NCBI GenBank assembly: GCA_046050405.1
Contig: JBJOPY010000052.1
Span: forward strand, 1 to 22,237
Reading direction: 5' to 3'
DNA: 22,237 nucleotides
Source: JADKCL01 sp046050405
GTDB lineage: Bacteria > Bacteroidota > Bacteroidia > J057 > JADKCL01
Below, one piece after another: positions 8,924-16,379 of this stretch. Under the pieces are notes generated by a model that saw nothing but the letters and a program-made list of their open reading frames with translations, made no database searches and was not told the origin of the DNA. Position numbers and translations under genes: made by a program. Every line of letters starts with the position of its first letter. Positions within the stretch are counted from its first letter, which is position 1.

Positions 8924-8979
8924 CAAACTAATGCGCCTAATTATTGAACAAACTTAGAGACTATTGTCATTCTGAACAA
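8924..8979 (-). promoter_or_regulatory. Two overlapping Bacteroidota-type promoters upstream of gldK
   Basis: Read on the minus strand, one promoter is TTG (8977-8979), 20 nt, then a perfect TAnnTTTG element TAAGTTTG (8949-8956). The second uses the TTTG of that element (8949-8952) as its -33 box, followed by 17 nt and TTAGTTTG (8924-8931, 7 of 8 matches). Predicted transcription starts lie about 42 and 17 nt before the gldK ATG. This implies gldKLMN can be expressed apart from porP. The call is pattern matching to the known consensus only. Confidence 0.5.
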
Positions 8980-9111
8980 GAGAGGAGAATCACAATATCA
9001 AATGAAAATCGGTAACACGCCATCTCGGGCAGTTCCCCAGACAGGCAAGGATTCCATTTTGATATGCATGAAGGACGAATACATCTGTATCTGCTACCAA
9101 GTCCCAGCCAA

Positions 9112-10113
9112 TTAGATATCGTTGATGTACAATGTACGTGTCCCGCGCCTTGGGGCCAAATTCTTGAACTTGGAGGGGAATGTATAAGACATGATCAATT
9201 CGTGAGAACCTGTGGTGAAACGGCCCAGCCCCGAGGTGCAATAATCATAGGAATACCCGACGAACAGATTGTTCGAGGCATTAAAGCCAATTATTCCAGA
9301 GAAGGAATCACTGTTGGAGCCGACAAATCCACGGTGACTGACTCCAAACACCATCGGGCTTACATAGAGGTTCATGTTGAGATCAAACTGAGTGGTCGGC
9401 CCGGTCATCCTGAAGCAAGCGTTTGGCTCCAGATAAGTGGATGGCCCAAGCTCGAGGACTAACCCGGCAGTCGCCGAGATTCCGCGTGAAAGAACCGATT
9501 TCGACAAATCTGGAGTTCCCATCAGCTGTTTCAAATTAGGCTCCAGGATGTGCGATACTGATCCGCCGATGTAGAATTTGTCCTGTGGAAAAGCACTGGG
9601 GAGAGCATTCTTCAGAGGAACATGAAAATAAAATCCGGCATCCAAGTCGGGAACCATCATGGTGGTGATGCCGGTAGGAAGAACCGGATCAACACCTCCG
9701 GTTTGATTGTATATCCAATCGCCCATCAGTGTCTTTTGGTACACTCCCCCTGCCACACCAAGGTTCAGAAGCGCTTTTTCTTCGCTGAGCCTCAGGTGAA
9801 ACGCGTATGCACCCTTTATGCCAACAGTGTTCAATGGGCCAAGACGATCCCCGATCAAGTACGCACCAAGCCCGCCGTGCAGTGCCTTGATGTAACCGTT
9901 AAGGTTAGCCGTCATAGTATTCGGGGCCTGGGGGATCCCCACCCACTGTGCCCGTCCCAATCCACCTATGCTAGTGGCCTGCATGGCTCCGGCATAGGCA
10001 GGGTTAAGAACGAACTTATTGAACATGAACATCGTGTACTGTGGATCCTGCTGTGCAAACGCTAAGGGCGATAGCAAGATCACCGACAATAACCCCAGTA
10101 GTATGATCCTCAT
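9112..10113 (-). CDS. porP: PorP/SprF family T9SS outer-membrane protein
   Basis: Proteins of this family are outer-membrane beta-barrels tied to T9SS, some helping to anchor or export particular substrates such as the SprB adhesin. ATG at 10113 gives a signal peptide MRIILLGLLSVILLSPLAFA. The mature N-terminus QQDPQYTMFMFNKFVLNPAY is the family hallmark (QDPQYSQYMFNxxxxNPAYAG). Further family features are YIKALHGGLGAYLIGDRLG, LNLGVAGGVYQ, FYIGGSVSHI and the late NNLFVGYSYDY. Alternating hydrophobic strands run to the C-terminus, consistent with a barrel. Length is 333 residues. It is the first gene of the T9SS cluster, 211 nt upstream of gldK. A longer frame opening with TTG at 10161 would bury the signal peptide and is not favoured. 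Confidence 0.93.
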   Translation of the reverse strand: MRIILLGLLSVILLSPLAFAQQDPQYTMFMFNKFVLNPAYAGAMQATSIGGLGRAQWVGIPQAPNTMTANLNGYIKALHGGLGAYLIGDRLGPLNTVGIKGAYAFHLRLSEEKALLNLGVAGGVYQKTLMGDWIYNQTGGVDPVLPTGITTMMVPDLDAGFYFHVPLKNALPSAFPQDKFYIGGSVSHILEPNLKQLMGTPDLSKSVLSRGISATAGLVLELGPSTYLEPNACFRMTGPTTQFDLNMNLYVSPMVFGVSHRGFVGSNSDSFSGIIGFNASNNLFVGYSYDYCTSGLGRFTTGSHELIMSYTFPSKFKNLAPRRGTRTLYINDI

Positions 10114-10158
10114 GTATGCTTTGAGTAAATTCAGGCGCTGAAATTGCGAACTATAACC

Positions 10159-10166
10159 CAAAGTTA
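10159..10166 (-). promoter_or_regulatory. Candidate -7 promoter element upstream of porP
   Basis: TAACTTTG on the minus strand matches TAnnTTTG perfectly and lies 45 nt upstream of the porP ATG, giving a predicted leader of about 40 nt. No convincing TTG box lies 17-21 nt further upstream (the region is CTCCTGATTC followed by a run of A), so the promoter is incomplete as seen. The remainder of 10114-10389 holds no gene that I can support. Confidence 0.4.
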
Positions 10167-10389
10167 CAAACTTTTTTTGAATCAGGAGTGCGATGTCAAG
10201 TGTTTGGAGACTTGCCCCCTGGCTGAGAATCTATCCCTGCTACTTGTCGAAAGATTAGCAAGCTACACTATCGGGGGCTTCTTCAATGCTTCATCAATCC
10301 TACTTACCCGCAGCGGCCCTGTCCAACTCGGCAGGCAGCACCCGTCACCAAGAAACCTTACATTCCCACTTAATGATCATCATCGTGGG

Positions 10390-11139
10390 CTACTTGTTGT
10401 TCTCCCGCAGAAAGAGCTCGATCGCTGCGGTCATGGACGGAACGTTCGGAAGCGGGGCCTCGATATCGACACGAAGGTTTGCATCACGGATCGCCTTGGC
10501 AGTCGTAGGGCCAAATGCGGCGATGACCGTGTCATTCTGCTTGAAATCCGGGAAATTCTGAAAGAGCGACTCTATCCCCGATGGAGAGTAAAAACAGAGC
10601 ATGTCATAATACACATTCTTAAGGTCGGAAAGGTCGCTGCTGACCGTGTTGTAGATGACCGCCTCGGTCAGCTGGTACTTGTGCGCCACCATCCAATCCG
10701 TCAGTGCAGTGGTATGAATCGAGCTACACGGGAATATGAATTTCTCCTTGCTGTGCTTCTTGACGATATCAATGAGATCATTGCTTGTGCGCTCACCTAT
10801 ATAGAGCTTTCTCTTTCTGATCACGATGTACTTCTGAAGGTACTTGGCCGTGGCATCGCTTACGCAGAAGTACTTCATTTCCGCAGACATCTCCATCTTC
10901 AGCTCCTTCAGCAGCCGGAAATAGTGGTCGATCGAATACTTGCTCGTGAAGATCACTGCAGTAAACTCCATCGGATTGATATTCTGCTTTCGGAATTCAT
11001 TCAGGGTGACCCCTTTGATCTCGATGAAATTTCGAAAATCCATTTTGATACCCCACTTCTCCGCTAATTTCAGGTATGGGGAGTTTTCGTCAGTTGGGTA
11101 GGGCTGAGAAATGAGTATGGACTTAATTTTCTTTCCCAT
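10390..11139 (-). CDS. hemD: Uroporphyrinogen-III synthase family protein
   Basis: HemD closes the linear tetrapyrrole hydroxymethylbilane with inversion of ring D, giving uroporphyrinogen III, the precursor of haem and sirohaem. The 249-residue protein has the two-lobed layout of the family: SILISQPYP at the start, AVIFTSKYSIDHYF near residue 60-75, LYIGERTSNDLI in the hinge region, and MLCFYSPSGIESLFQNF with VIAAFGPTTAKAIRD in the second lobe. HemD is poorly conserved in general, so position directly after hemC is strong support. Its ATG lies inside the end of hemC (17-nt overlap), which points to translational coupling. It is the last gene of the DUF4271-hemC-hemD block. Confidence 0.9.
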   Translation of the reverse strand: MGKKIKSILISQPYPTDENSPYLKLAEKWGIKMDFRNFIEIKGVTLNEFRKQNINPMEFTAVIFTSKYSIDHYFRLLKELKMEMSAEMKYFCVSDATAKYLQKYIVIRKRKLYIGERTSNDLIDIVKKHSKEKFIFPCSSIHTTALTDWMVAHKYQLTEAVIYNTVSSDLSDLKNVYYDMLCFYSPSGIESLFQNFPDFKQNDTVIAAFGPTTAKAIRDANLRVDIEAPLPNVPSMTAAIELFLRENNK

Positions 11140-12037
11140 GGAGAATAGCTCGAGCTCCTTTTTGGATTAACAATTCGGCGAGGTGCTTCCCGGTTTCTGC
11201 TGCATCCTTGACATTGCAATCTGCGGAATCCCGCAACAGTTGGCTACCATCTTCGGCAGCAACTCCCCCCATCAGGCTTAGGGTCTCTCCCACAACGGTG
11301 CCAAGCGCGAAAATCGCGGATTGACAACCCCCTTCCATTGTTCCCAGAAATGCCCTTTCTGCAATGACTGCCACCTCGCTACCATAGTCGTTGAAAAGTT
11401 TCCTGACCCCGTCGGTCGCCCAGTGGCCGCTTGGCATCGTGACTGCAATCGCTCCCTGTCCGACAGCAGGCGTGAAAGAGGAAACATTGAGTTTGCGGGT
11501 AATCAGGTGCGCCAGCCCCATGCGCTTCACGCCAGCATAGGCTAGCAAAATCGCATCACACTCACCTGCCAACATCTTTTCGACACGTGTGTCCACATTT
11601 CCACGCATGGGAACCACCTGCACATGAGGCAAATAATGTCGCAGAAGTGCCCGCCGCCGAAGGGAGGATGTCCCTATCGTGATGCCCTTCGCCAGATTGT
11701 CCACGTCATGCACCTCACTGGCACTGACAAGCACATCCCGTGGATCCTCGCGCTTGCCGACTGCGGCCAGCTCGATCCCCATGGGCAGCGTTGTCGGAAG
11801 ATCCTTCGCACTATGTACTGCCAGGTCAATCTCCCCCCGAAGCATGGCATCGTCCAATGCCTTGGTAAAGAGCCCTTTATCGCCGATCTCGTGCAATGGC
11901 TGGGACTGTAGAAGGTCACCAGTCGTTTTGTAAAGAACCAATTCTACCGTGTAACCGTTTCTCTCAAGTAGACCTTTCACGTGGTGAGCCTGCCATAATG
12001 CCAGCTTACTGCCTCTGGTTCCAACTTTCAGGTTCAT
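11123..12037 (-). CDS. hemC: Hydroxymethylbilane synthase (porphobilinogen deaminase)
   Basis: HemC condenses four porphobilinogen molecules into hydroxymethylbilane on a covalently attached dipyrromethane cofactor. The N-terminus MNLKVGTRGSKLALWQ is the classic opening. DLAVHSAKDLPT carries the catalytic aspartate and lysine. ITIGTSSLRRRALL and MRGNVDTRVEKM are the substrate- and cofactor-binding Arg segments. The cofactor Cys lies in EGGCQSAI near residue 237. Length is 304 residues. ATG at 12037 is preferred to a TTG one codon earlier. It begins 13 nt after the DUF4271 gene ends and overlaps hemD by 17 nt, so the three genes are almost certainly one transcript. Confidence 0.97.
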   Translation of the reverse strand: MNLKVGTRGSKLALWQAHHVKGLLERNGYTVELVLYKTTGDLLQSQPLHEIGDKGLFTKALDDAMLRGEIDLAVHSAKDLPTTLPMGIELAAVGKREDPRDVLVSASEVHDVDNLAKGITIGTSSLRRRALLRHYLPHVQVVPMRGNVDTRVEKMLAGECDAILLAYAGVKRMGLAHLITRKLNVSSFTPAVGQGAIAVTMPSGHWATDGVRKLFNDYGSEVAVIAERAFLGTMEGGCQSAIFALGTVVGETLSLMGGVAAEDGSQLLRDSADCNVKDAAETGKHLAELLIQKGARAILHGKEN

Positions 12038-12050
12038 CAACCCACCAACT

Positions 12051-13646
12051 TCATATCAATAAAACCCACGGTAAAATTTCGAGAGTGCAAATATACAATA
12101 TTTTGAGACTCCCTGAAACCTGATACAGCCTGCTCAATCCGGCATACAGCAGGGACAATCGACGGGCACCATACAGCAGGAACAGAATTCCCCAAACATG
12201 CAGCATCACTGTACCGAAGGTCGGCTCCAGAAAAAAAACGAAGCTCGCCGGTAGCCAGGGAATCAAATTCATAGGAAACGAAGCGAGCACATCCAAGTTT
12301 TGCAACGAGGAGCCCAGGTTAAACACCCTGAAAACTGTCCCGACCATATTGAAGACGAAGTACTTCAGGAGATTCAGAAAGGCGACGATCCCAAATATTT
12401 CCAGAAAGAGCTGCCAGAGGGGCTGAAGACTGCCCGCCAGTGCCTCGTACAAAATGCTATGGGTTGCGAATACATTCAAGATGGCCCACTGGCCGGACAG
12501 CTCCACGTAATAAATGAAAAGTGCCAAGCTCACCGACGTGATGATCATCCGCAACAGGTTCATGAGCCAGCGCTGCTCAACCTTCAAAAATTTGTTGTCT
12601 GCGATGAGCTCCAGATAGATCTTGGTCTTTGTGATGTACTCTCCGAGGTTGCCGTACACCCTCGGTGCGAGGATCTTCAGGCCAAGCATCGACAATACGG
12701 GTATGAGCAGGAAAAACAGCAGCGAAACCTGGTCTGGCGGTGTAAGGCCTGGGCTGATGATATCGATTTGGGACTGGTACTTTCCATAGTTTCCACTCGG
12801 CTTCAGGTTTTCATCTCGCCAAAAGAGAAGATTCTTGTGGTCGGCCTCCTTGGCATATGGGTAGGCATTGTAACTGGCGATGCTATCCGCCATTTGGAGG
12901 TTCGAGAGAACCTTCCAGCCCTGACTTGCAAGAATCGCCTGGGCTCGGTTACTGGGTCGGAAGGGAAACGCCAAGGGATCGTTGTATGGAAACGAAAACA
13001 GCCCTGATCCTAGCTGCCTGACGACTTGCGTATCATTCAGGTAATGGGTCCCTGGCTGCCAGGCAGCCAGCAAGGCGACCTTGGGGGCAGAGGCGACCAT
13101 CTCCGGAAAGCGCACTGGTTCGACTCTCGGGCTGACTTGCAGAATCAACACCTGCCTGAAAAGCCCCAGGAATCGCGCAGGATACCATGGAAAATTGATG
13201 CCCTTGGTTGTCATGTGAACCTTCAGGACATTCCCTTTGGGTTTGAAAAAATCCTTCTTCAATGCGAACAAATGCTCCTTGAATGGGTCGTCCGTAACGG
13301 CGAGTAGGCGCCCATTGAAATAGACGTCACTCGACCATGCGATCGCCTCGAGATAGAGGTATAGGGTATCTTGCAGCTTCTTAAAATCTACAAGGTCGAA
13401 AACACGTCGGATTTCCATCTCGTCACGGTCGAACAAATTGAAGGGTACCATGTGAAGGTTTTGATCTTCATCGAGCCAGGCACCCTGCAAGTCTGCGACA
13501 GCTTCCAGTCCTGCGGTAAGCGGACTCGGGAAGTAGGGGATTTTTGCCCCCTGGAGGGGTGCTTCACCGAGAAATAGAATGGTCAACATCAGAGGAACTA
13601 CTCCTGTGAACCTGAACAATGGGATCTTTGCTGCGTGTACTATCAT
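12051..13646 (-). CDS. DUF4271 multi-spanning membrane protein with a jelly-roll-like ectodomain
   Basis: The function is unknown. With ATG at 13646 the protein has 531 residues and a signal peptide or N-terminal anchor (about 13-33). A soluble exported region of about 270 residues follows. Within it, about 77-178 resembles the sugar-binding jelly-roll of glycoside hydrolase family 2: YLYLEAIAWSSDVYFNGRLL, GNVLKVHM and FLGLFRQVLILQVSPR. No catalytic domain follows. Hydrophobic segments at about 306-325, 361-382, 410-432, 455-473, 475-497 and 513-531 form the C-terminal membrane domain, which I assign to DUF4271 from hydrophobic pattern and context next to hemC/hemD. An upstream ATG at 13703 would add 19 polar residues; the shorter start is preferred because a possible -7 element (13665-13672) lies between the two. 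No conserved catalytic triad or metal-binding motif stands out. Confidence 0.75.
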   Translation of the reverse strand: MIVHAAKIPLFRFTGVVPLMLTILFLGEAPLQGAKIPYFPSPLTAGLEAVADLQGAWLDEDQNLHMVPFNLFDRDEMEIRRVFDLVDFKKLQDTLYLYLEAIAWSSDVYFNGRLLAVTDDPFKEHLFALKKDFFKPKGNVLKVHMTTKGINFPWYPARFLGLFRQVLILQVSPRVEPVRFPEMVASAPKVALLAAWQPGTHYLNDTQVVRQLGSGLFSFPYNDPLAFPFRPSNRAQAILASQGWKVLSNLQMADSIASYNAYPYAKEADHKNLLFWRDENLKPSGNYGKYQSQIDIISPGLTPPDQVSLLFFLLIPVLSMLGLKILAPRVYGNLGEYITKTKIYLELIADNKFLKVEQRWLMNLLRMIITSVSLALFIYYVELSGQWAILNVFATHSILYEALAGSLQPLWQLFLEIFGIVAFLNLLKYFVFNMVGTVFRVFNLGSSLQNLDVLASFPMNLIPWLPASFVFFLEPTFGTVMLHVWGILFLLYGARRLSLLYAGLSRLYQVSGSLKILYICTLEILPWVLLI

Positions 13647-13664
13647 TCTGGAGAAATTCCGGTT

Positions 13665-13672
13665 CGAAGATA
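13665..13672 (-). promoter_or_regulatory. Weak candidate -7 element before the DUF4271-hemC-hemD block
   Basis: TATCTTCG on the minus strand matches TAnnTTTG at 7 of 8 positions and ends 18 nt before the preferred ATG at 13646. No TTG box was found at the right distance upstream. If real, it would place the ATG at 13703 upstream of the transcription start and support the shorter protein. Confidence 0.25.
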
Positions 13673-13874
13673 AATCTTTTTGGTCGGATTCCCCTTTTGG
13701 CATTCACAAGAGGGGATCCCGCTGCATGGGTTCCAAGGAACACCACCAATTCCCTCCCCAAGGAATACAGCCCGCGATTCCGATGAATACCCTTGTTTTC
13801 AGAACGTACAGCAGGTCGTCCCACCCCTCATGGCTTGTCTCTCTGCAAATCCTGGCAATGTCAGCCCAACTGAG

Positions 13875-13903
13875 TTTGTTTGACGGAATTCTCGCTATTT
13901 TCG
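13875..13903 (+). promoter_or_regulatory. Candidate promoter abutting the ispF start
   Basis: TTTG (13875-13878), 17 nt, then TATTTTCG (13896-13903), a 7-of-8 match to TAnnTTTG. The predicted transcription start falls on or next to the ATG at 13907, so the message would have almost no leader. The rest of the 260-nt gap between the divergent DUF4271 gene and ispF shows no gene that I can support. Confidence 0.3.
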
Positions 13904-13906
13904 GGC

Positions 13907-14392
13907 ATGAACATCAGAGTCGGATTTGGTTTTGACACGCACCGCCTTGTGGCAGGTCGCGATTTGGTCTTGGGGGGCGTAAAGATTCCCCATGAAACGG
14001 GCTTGTTGGGCCACAGCGATGCGGACGCCCTTCTCCACGCCATCTGTGATGCACTCCTGGGGGCGGCCAACCTTCGGGACATCGGCTTCCACTTCCCCGA
14101 CACCGACCCCAGGTACCTGGGTGCAGACAGCCGTGTACTTCTGGCAGACACTGTGAGGCTCCTGCGTGAAAAGGGGTGGCAGACAGGAAATGTCGATTGT
14201 ACCATCGTGACGGAGGCTCCCAAGATCAATCCCCATGTGCCTGCCATGCAGGCCATCATCGCCCCATTGCTGGGTGTCGAGATCGGTGCTGTGTCCATCA
14301 AAGCCACCCGCAACGAGGGGATGGACGCCATCGGAAACGGAGAAGGCATGAAAGTCTATGCAGTGGCATTGATTCACACTACAGGCTCCTGA
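13907..14392 (+). CDS. ispF: 2-C-methyl-D-erythritol 2,4-cyclodiphosphate synthase
   Basis: IspF is the fifth enzyme of the MEP isoprenoid pathway. It converts the CDP-methylerythritol 2-phosphate intermediate to the cyclodiphosphate with release of CMP, acting as a cytosolic trimer. MNIRVGFGFDTHRL gives metal ligands Asp10 and His12, and GHSDADALLHAICDALLGAA supplies the third ligand, His44. DIGFHFPDTDP, the VDCTIVTEAPKINPH segment and the terminal IKATRNEGMDAIGNGEGM complete the family pattern. At 161 residues it has the normal length. A frame extending upstream to a TTG at 13880 adds nine residues and is not favoured, because the conserved N-terminus begins at this ATG. It stands alone, divergent from the DUF4271 gene and convergent with the hydrolase gene. 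Confidence 0.97.
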   Translation: MNIRVGFGFDTHRLVAGRDLVLGGVKIPHETGLLGHSDADALLHAICDALLGAANLRDIGFHFPDTDPRYLGADSRVLLADTVRLLREKGWQTGNVDCTIVTEAPKINPHVPAMQAIIAPLLGVEIGAVSIKATRNEGMDAIGNGEGMKVYAVALIHTTGS

Positions 14393-14450
14393 GATGACGG
14401 AGGCACCTACACCCGTCCCCGACAGCAATCAATGTTTCCTTCCCCTCGAA

Positions 14451-14469
14451 CCTGGCCTTCATGGTCAGG
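14451..14469. terminator. Weak hairpin between the convergent ispF and hydrolase genes
   Basis: CCTGGCC and GGTCAGG form a 7-bp stem with one G-T pair around a 5-nt loop, placed 58 nt after the ispF stop and 6 nt after the hydrolase stop on the other strand. There is no T-run on either side, so termination is only suggested by position. Confidence 0.25.
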
Positions 14470-14475
14470 CTAGGG

Positions 14476-15138
14476 CTACACGGTGCGCACCATCTGGGCG
14501 ACCACCGGATTCTGAAGCCGCTCCCTGCCGATGGTGGTGGGTTCCATGTGCCCCGCATGCACCTTGACCATGTCCCCCAATGGAAATAGCTTGGTCAAGA
14601 TCGAATGGATCAAGACTGGCGCAGAGCCTCCTGGAAGATCCACCCGCCCGACACTGTCCCTGAACAACACGTCCCCACTGAAAGCCTGCATCGTAGCGCG
14701 ATGGAAGAAGGAAACATGACCCTTGCTGTGACCCGGCGTGAAAATCACCTCGAGTTTCGTATTGCCGAAGGTGACCACATCACCTTCATCGATGAACTGA
14801 TGAGGTCCGGGAGATGCGTCCATCCTCAGTCCCCACATTTGTGCAAATACAGCAGCCCCCTCGAGGTTGTAGAGATCCTCATGGTGAGCCAGAAGGGGCA
14901 CACCATAGCGGTCGACCAGCATGGCATTCCCGAAGATGTGGTCAATGTGGCAGTGCGTATTCAGCACCTTCTCCACCCTCAGACCTTCTCGTTCGATGTA
15001 GGATGTCAGCTCCTCCCGCTCGTGCCGGTGGTAGCAGCCCGGATCTATGACCACACAGGCCTTAGTTTCATCCGACAATACGTAGGTGTTCTCCCCGAAC
15101 AACTCTGGGAAAAACGTGAAACTTTTGACCGTCAGCAT
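14476..15138 (-). CDS. Metallo-beta-lactamase-fold hydrolase, glyoxalase II-like
   Basis: The protein belongs to the glyoxalase II/YcbL-like branch of the metallo-beta-lactamase superfamily, which typically hydrolyses thioesters. The substrate here cannot be read from sequence. MLTVKSFTFFPELFGENTYV at the start and VVIDPGCY are typical of the family. The metal site is THCHIDH (His62, His64, Asp66, His67), with further ligands in TPGHSKGHVSFF, SGDVLFRDSVGR and the C-terminal AGHMEPTTIGRER. That last motif is usually GHGPxTTxGxE, so GHMEP carries one extra residue. The length is 220 residues. The start is ATG 15138: an open frame continues to 15540 but overlaps the divergent FAD gene and has no family similarity. 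It is a single-gene unit. Confidence 0.92.
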   Translation of the reverse strand: MLTVKSFTFFPELFGENTYVLSDETKACVVIDPGCYHRHEREELTSYIEREGLRVEKVLNTHCHIDHIFGNAMLVDRYGVPLLAHHEDLYNLEGAAVFAQMWGLRMDASPGPHQFIDEGDVVTFGNTKLEVIFTPGHSKGHVSFFHRATMQAFSGDVLFRDSVGRVDLPGGSAPVLIHSILTKLFPLGDMVKVHAGHMEPTTIGRERLQNPVVAQMVRTV

Positions 15139-15179
15139 ATCTTGCACACTAGCTTTGCAGAAAGGTGAACAACATGGGG

Positions 15180-15187
15180 CAAAAATA
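15180..15187 (-). promoter_or_regulatory. Candidate -7 promoter element for the MBL-fold hydrolase gene
   Basis: TATTTTTG on the minus strand is a perfect TAnnTTTG match ending 41 nt before the hydrolase ATG, a spacing like that seen before porP and gldK. No clear TTG box lies 17-21 nt upstream. Immediately upstream, 15195-15212 is an imperfect dyad with GGCC at both ends, which could be an operator or chance. Confidence 0.4.
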
Positions 15188-15283
15188 GAGAAACGGCCAA
15201 TGGAACATGGCCTGTAAAAACTGACGAGATGGATCCGGTTCCGAGAACAACGATCCGGATGCAGCGTTTTAAATAAAATTAGG

Positions 15284-16363
15284 ATGGCGACAGAGAAGAA
15301 TGTCTTGGTCATAGGCGGCGGTCTGGCGGGCTGCTTCATGGCGACGGAATCGGCTAAGCGTGGACACCGCGTAAGAATGGCAGACGTGTGCGATCCCAAG
15401 GCGGCGAGTCGCGTGGCGGCGGGGCTTTTCAACGTGGTGACAGGCCGCGAAGCCAACAAAACCTGGATGGCGGACGAAATGATAGCCTCCCTGCGCACAT
15501 TCACCCAGCATCCCGATTTCCAATGGTTACAGAAATTCATCCATTACATGCCCATCTTCAGGCCTTTCCGGGATGGCTCCAATTACAATGACTGGATGGT
15601 AAGGCTGCAGGAACCTGAATTCGGGTGGCTCGGCAATCATCATGGAAAGCCCTGGAAACCAGACATCCTCCGCAATCCGCTGGGAGGGCTTCAAATCCTG
15701 CCATGCGGATGGGCTGAAACGGTGCCGCTCTGTGACGGCATCCTCCAAACCTTGGAGCAGAAGTACGACTTCCAGAAAGTGGAATGCAGGATCGACTATC
15801 AGACCATTGATGCAGAGACCGGCGAATGCCGGCAAGACGGCCTTCAAGGCCAATACGACGAGGTGATCTTCGCCGAAGGCTTCCAGATTCGCAACAACCC
15901 GTGGTTCCAATTCGTCGAGATCAGACCACTCAAGGGCCAAATCTTGGAGCTGCGGCTAGCGCCCGGCTTGGACGAAGGCACCATCATCCTGCGCAAGATG
16001 TTCCTGATCCCCAAAGGTGAAGGACGCTTTTCAGCAGGTTCCACCTACGAGCTGCACTTTGAGGACGACGAAGCTTCCGAGGAGGGAACCCAAAGCATCG
16101 TCGCTGCCGTAAAAGAGGCGACGTCACTCCCTTTCGAAGTTGTCGGTGCCCGGGCAGCCATCAGGCCCACCACGCCCAACCGCCGGCCTGTGCTAGGGAG
16201 GCACCCCAGCCATGAGCGGCTGGTCGTATTGAATGGAATGGGAACAAAGGGTGTGCTACAGGCGCCATTCGCAGCAGCGATGCTGCGCGGATGGTTGGAT
16301 GGAGAACTTCCGGCACTTTCGTCGGAAGTTTCAGTCCTCCGGTTTTTGAATAAGAACGTGTAG
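15284..16363 (+). CDS. FAD-dependent oxidoreductase (DAO/glycine oxidase-like family)
   Basis: The protein has a predicted two-domain amine oxidase/D-amino-acid oxidase fold in which FAD oxidises an amine or amino acid substrate; the substrate is not identifiable. The dinucleotide-binding motif VLVIGGGLAGC lies at residues 7-17, followed by SRVAAGLFNVVTGR in the FAD-contacting region. EIRPLKGQILEL and ARAAIRPTTPNRRPVLGRHP are the usual substrate-domain and late FAD-binding segments. The C-terminus has LNGMGTKGVLQAPFAA, which closes over the flavin. Length is 359 residues, normal for the family, with no signal peptide, so it is probably cytoplasmic. The stop lies 16 nt before the next gene, which suggests cotranscription with the outer-membrane fusion protein. 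MnmC-like or ThiO-like roles are possible but not supported by a diagnostic motif. Confidence 0.88.
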   Translation: MATEKNVLVIGGGLAGCFMATESAKRGHRVRMADVCDPKAASRVAAGLFNVVTGREANKTWMADEMIASLRTFTQHPDFQWLQKFIHYMPIFRPFRDGSNYNDWMVRLQEPEFGWLGNHHGKPWKPDILRNPLGGLQILPCGWAETVPLCDGILQTLEQKYDFQKVECRIDYQTIDAETGECRQDGLQGQYDEVIFAEGFQIRNNPWFQFVEIRPLKGQILELRLAPGLDEGTIILRKMFLIPKGEGRFSAGSTYELHFEDDEASEEGTQSIVAAVKEATSLPFEVVGARAAIRPTTPNRRPVLGRHPSHERLVVLNGMGTKGVLQAPFAAAMLRGWLDGELPALSSEVSVLRFLNKNV

Positions 16364-16379
16364 ATTAGCCTGAGGAAGA

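Noticed and set aside
10365..10388. Inverted repeat CCCAC/GTGGG just downstream of hemD
   Set aside because: Five base pairs, a 15-nt loop and no T-run; insufficient to call a terminator.
10144..11067. 307-residue plus-strand frame opposite hemD
   Set aside because: Antisense to hemD, which has family motifs and operon context; the frame itself has no recognisable domain.
15232..15258. Two copies of GATCCGG 20 nt apart before the FAD gene
   Set aside because: Seven bases is too short to stand out at this base composition, and there is no further copy nearby in an operator-like array.
15139..15540. Upstream extension of the MBL-fold hydrolase frame
   Set aside because: It would overlap the start of the divergent FAD gene; the extra 134 residues are low quality, and the family N-terminus begins at the ATG at 15138.
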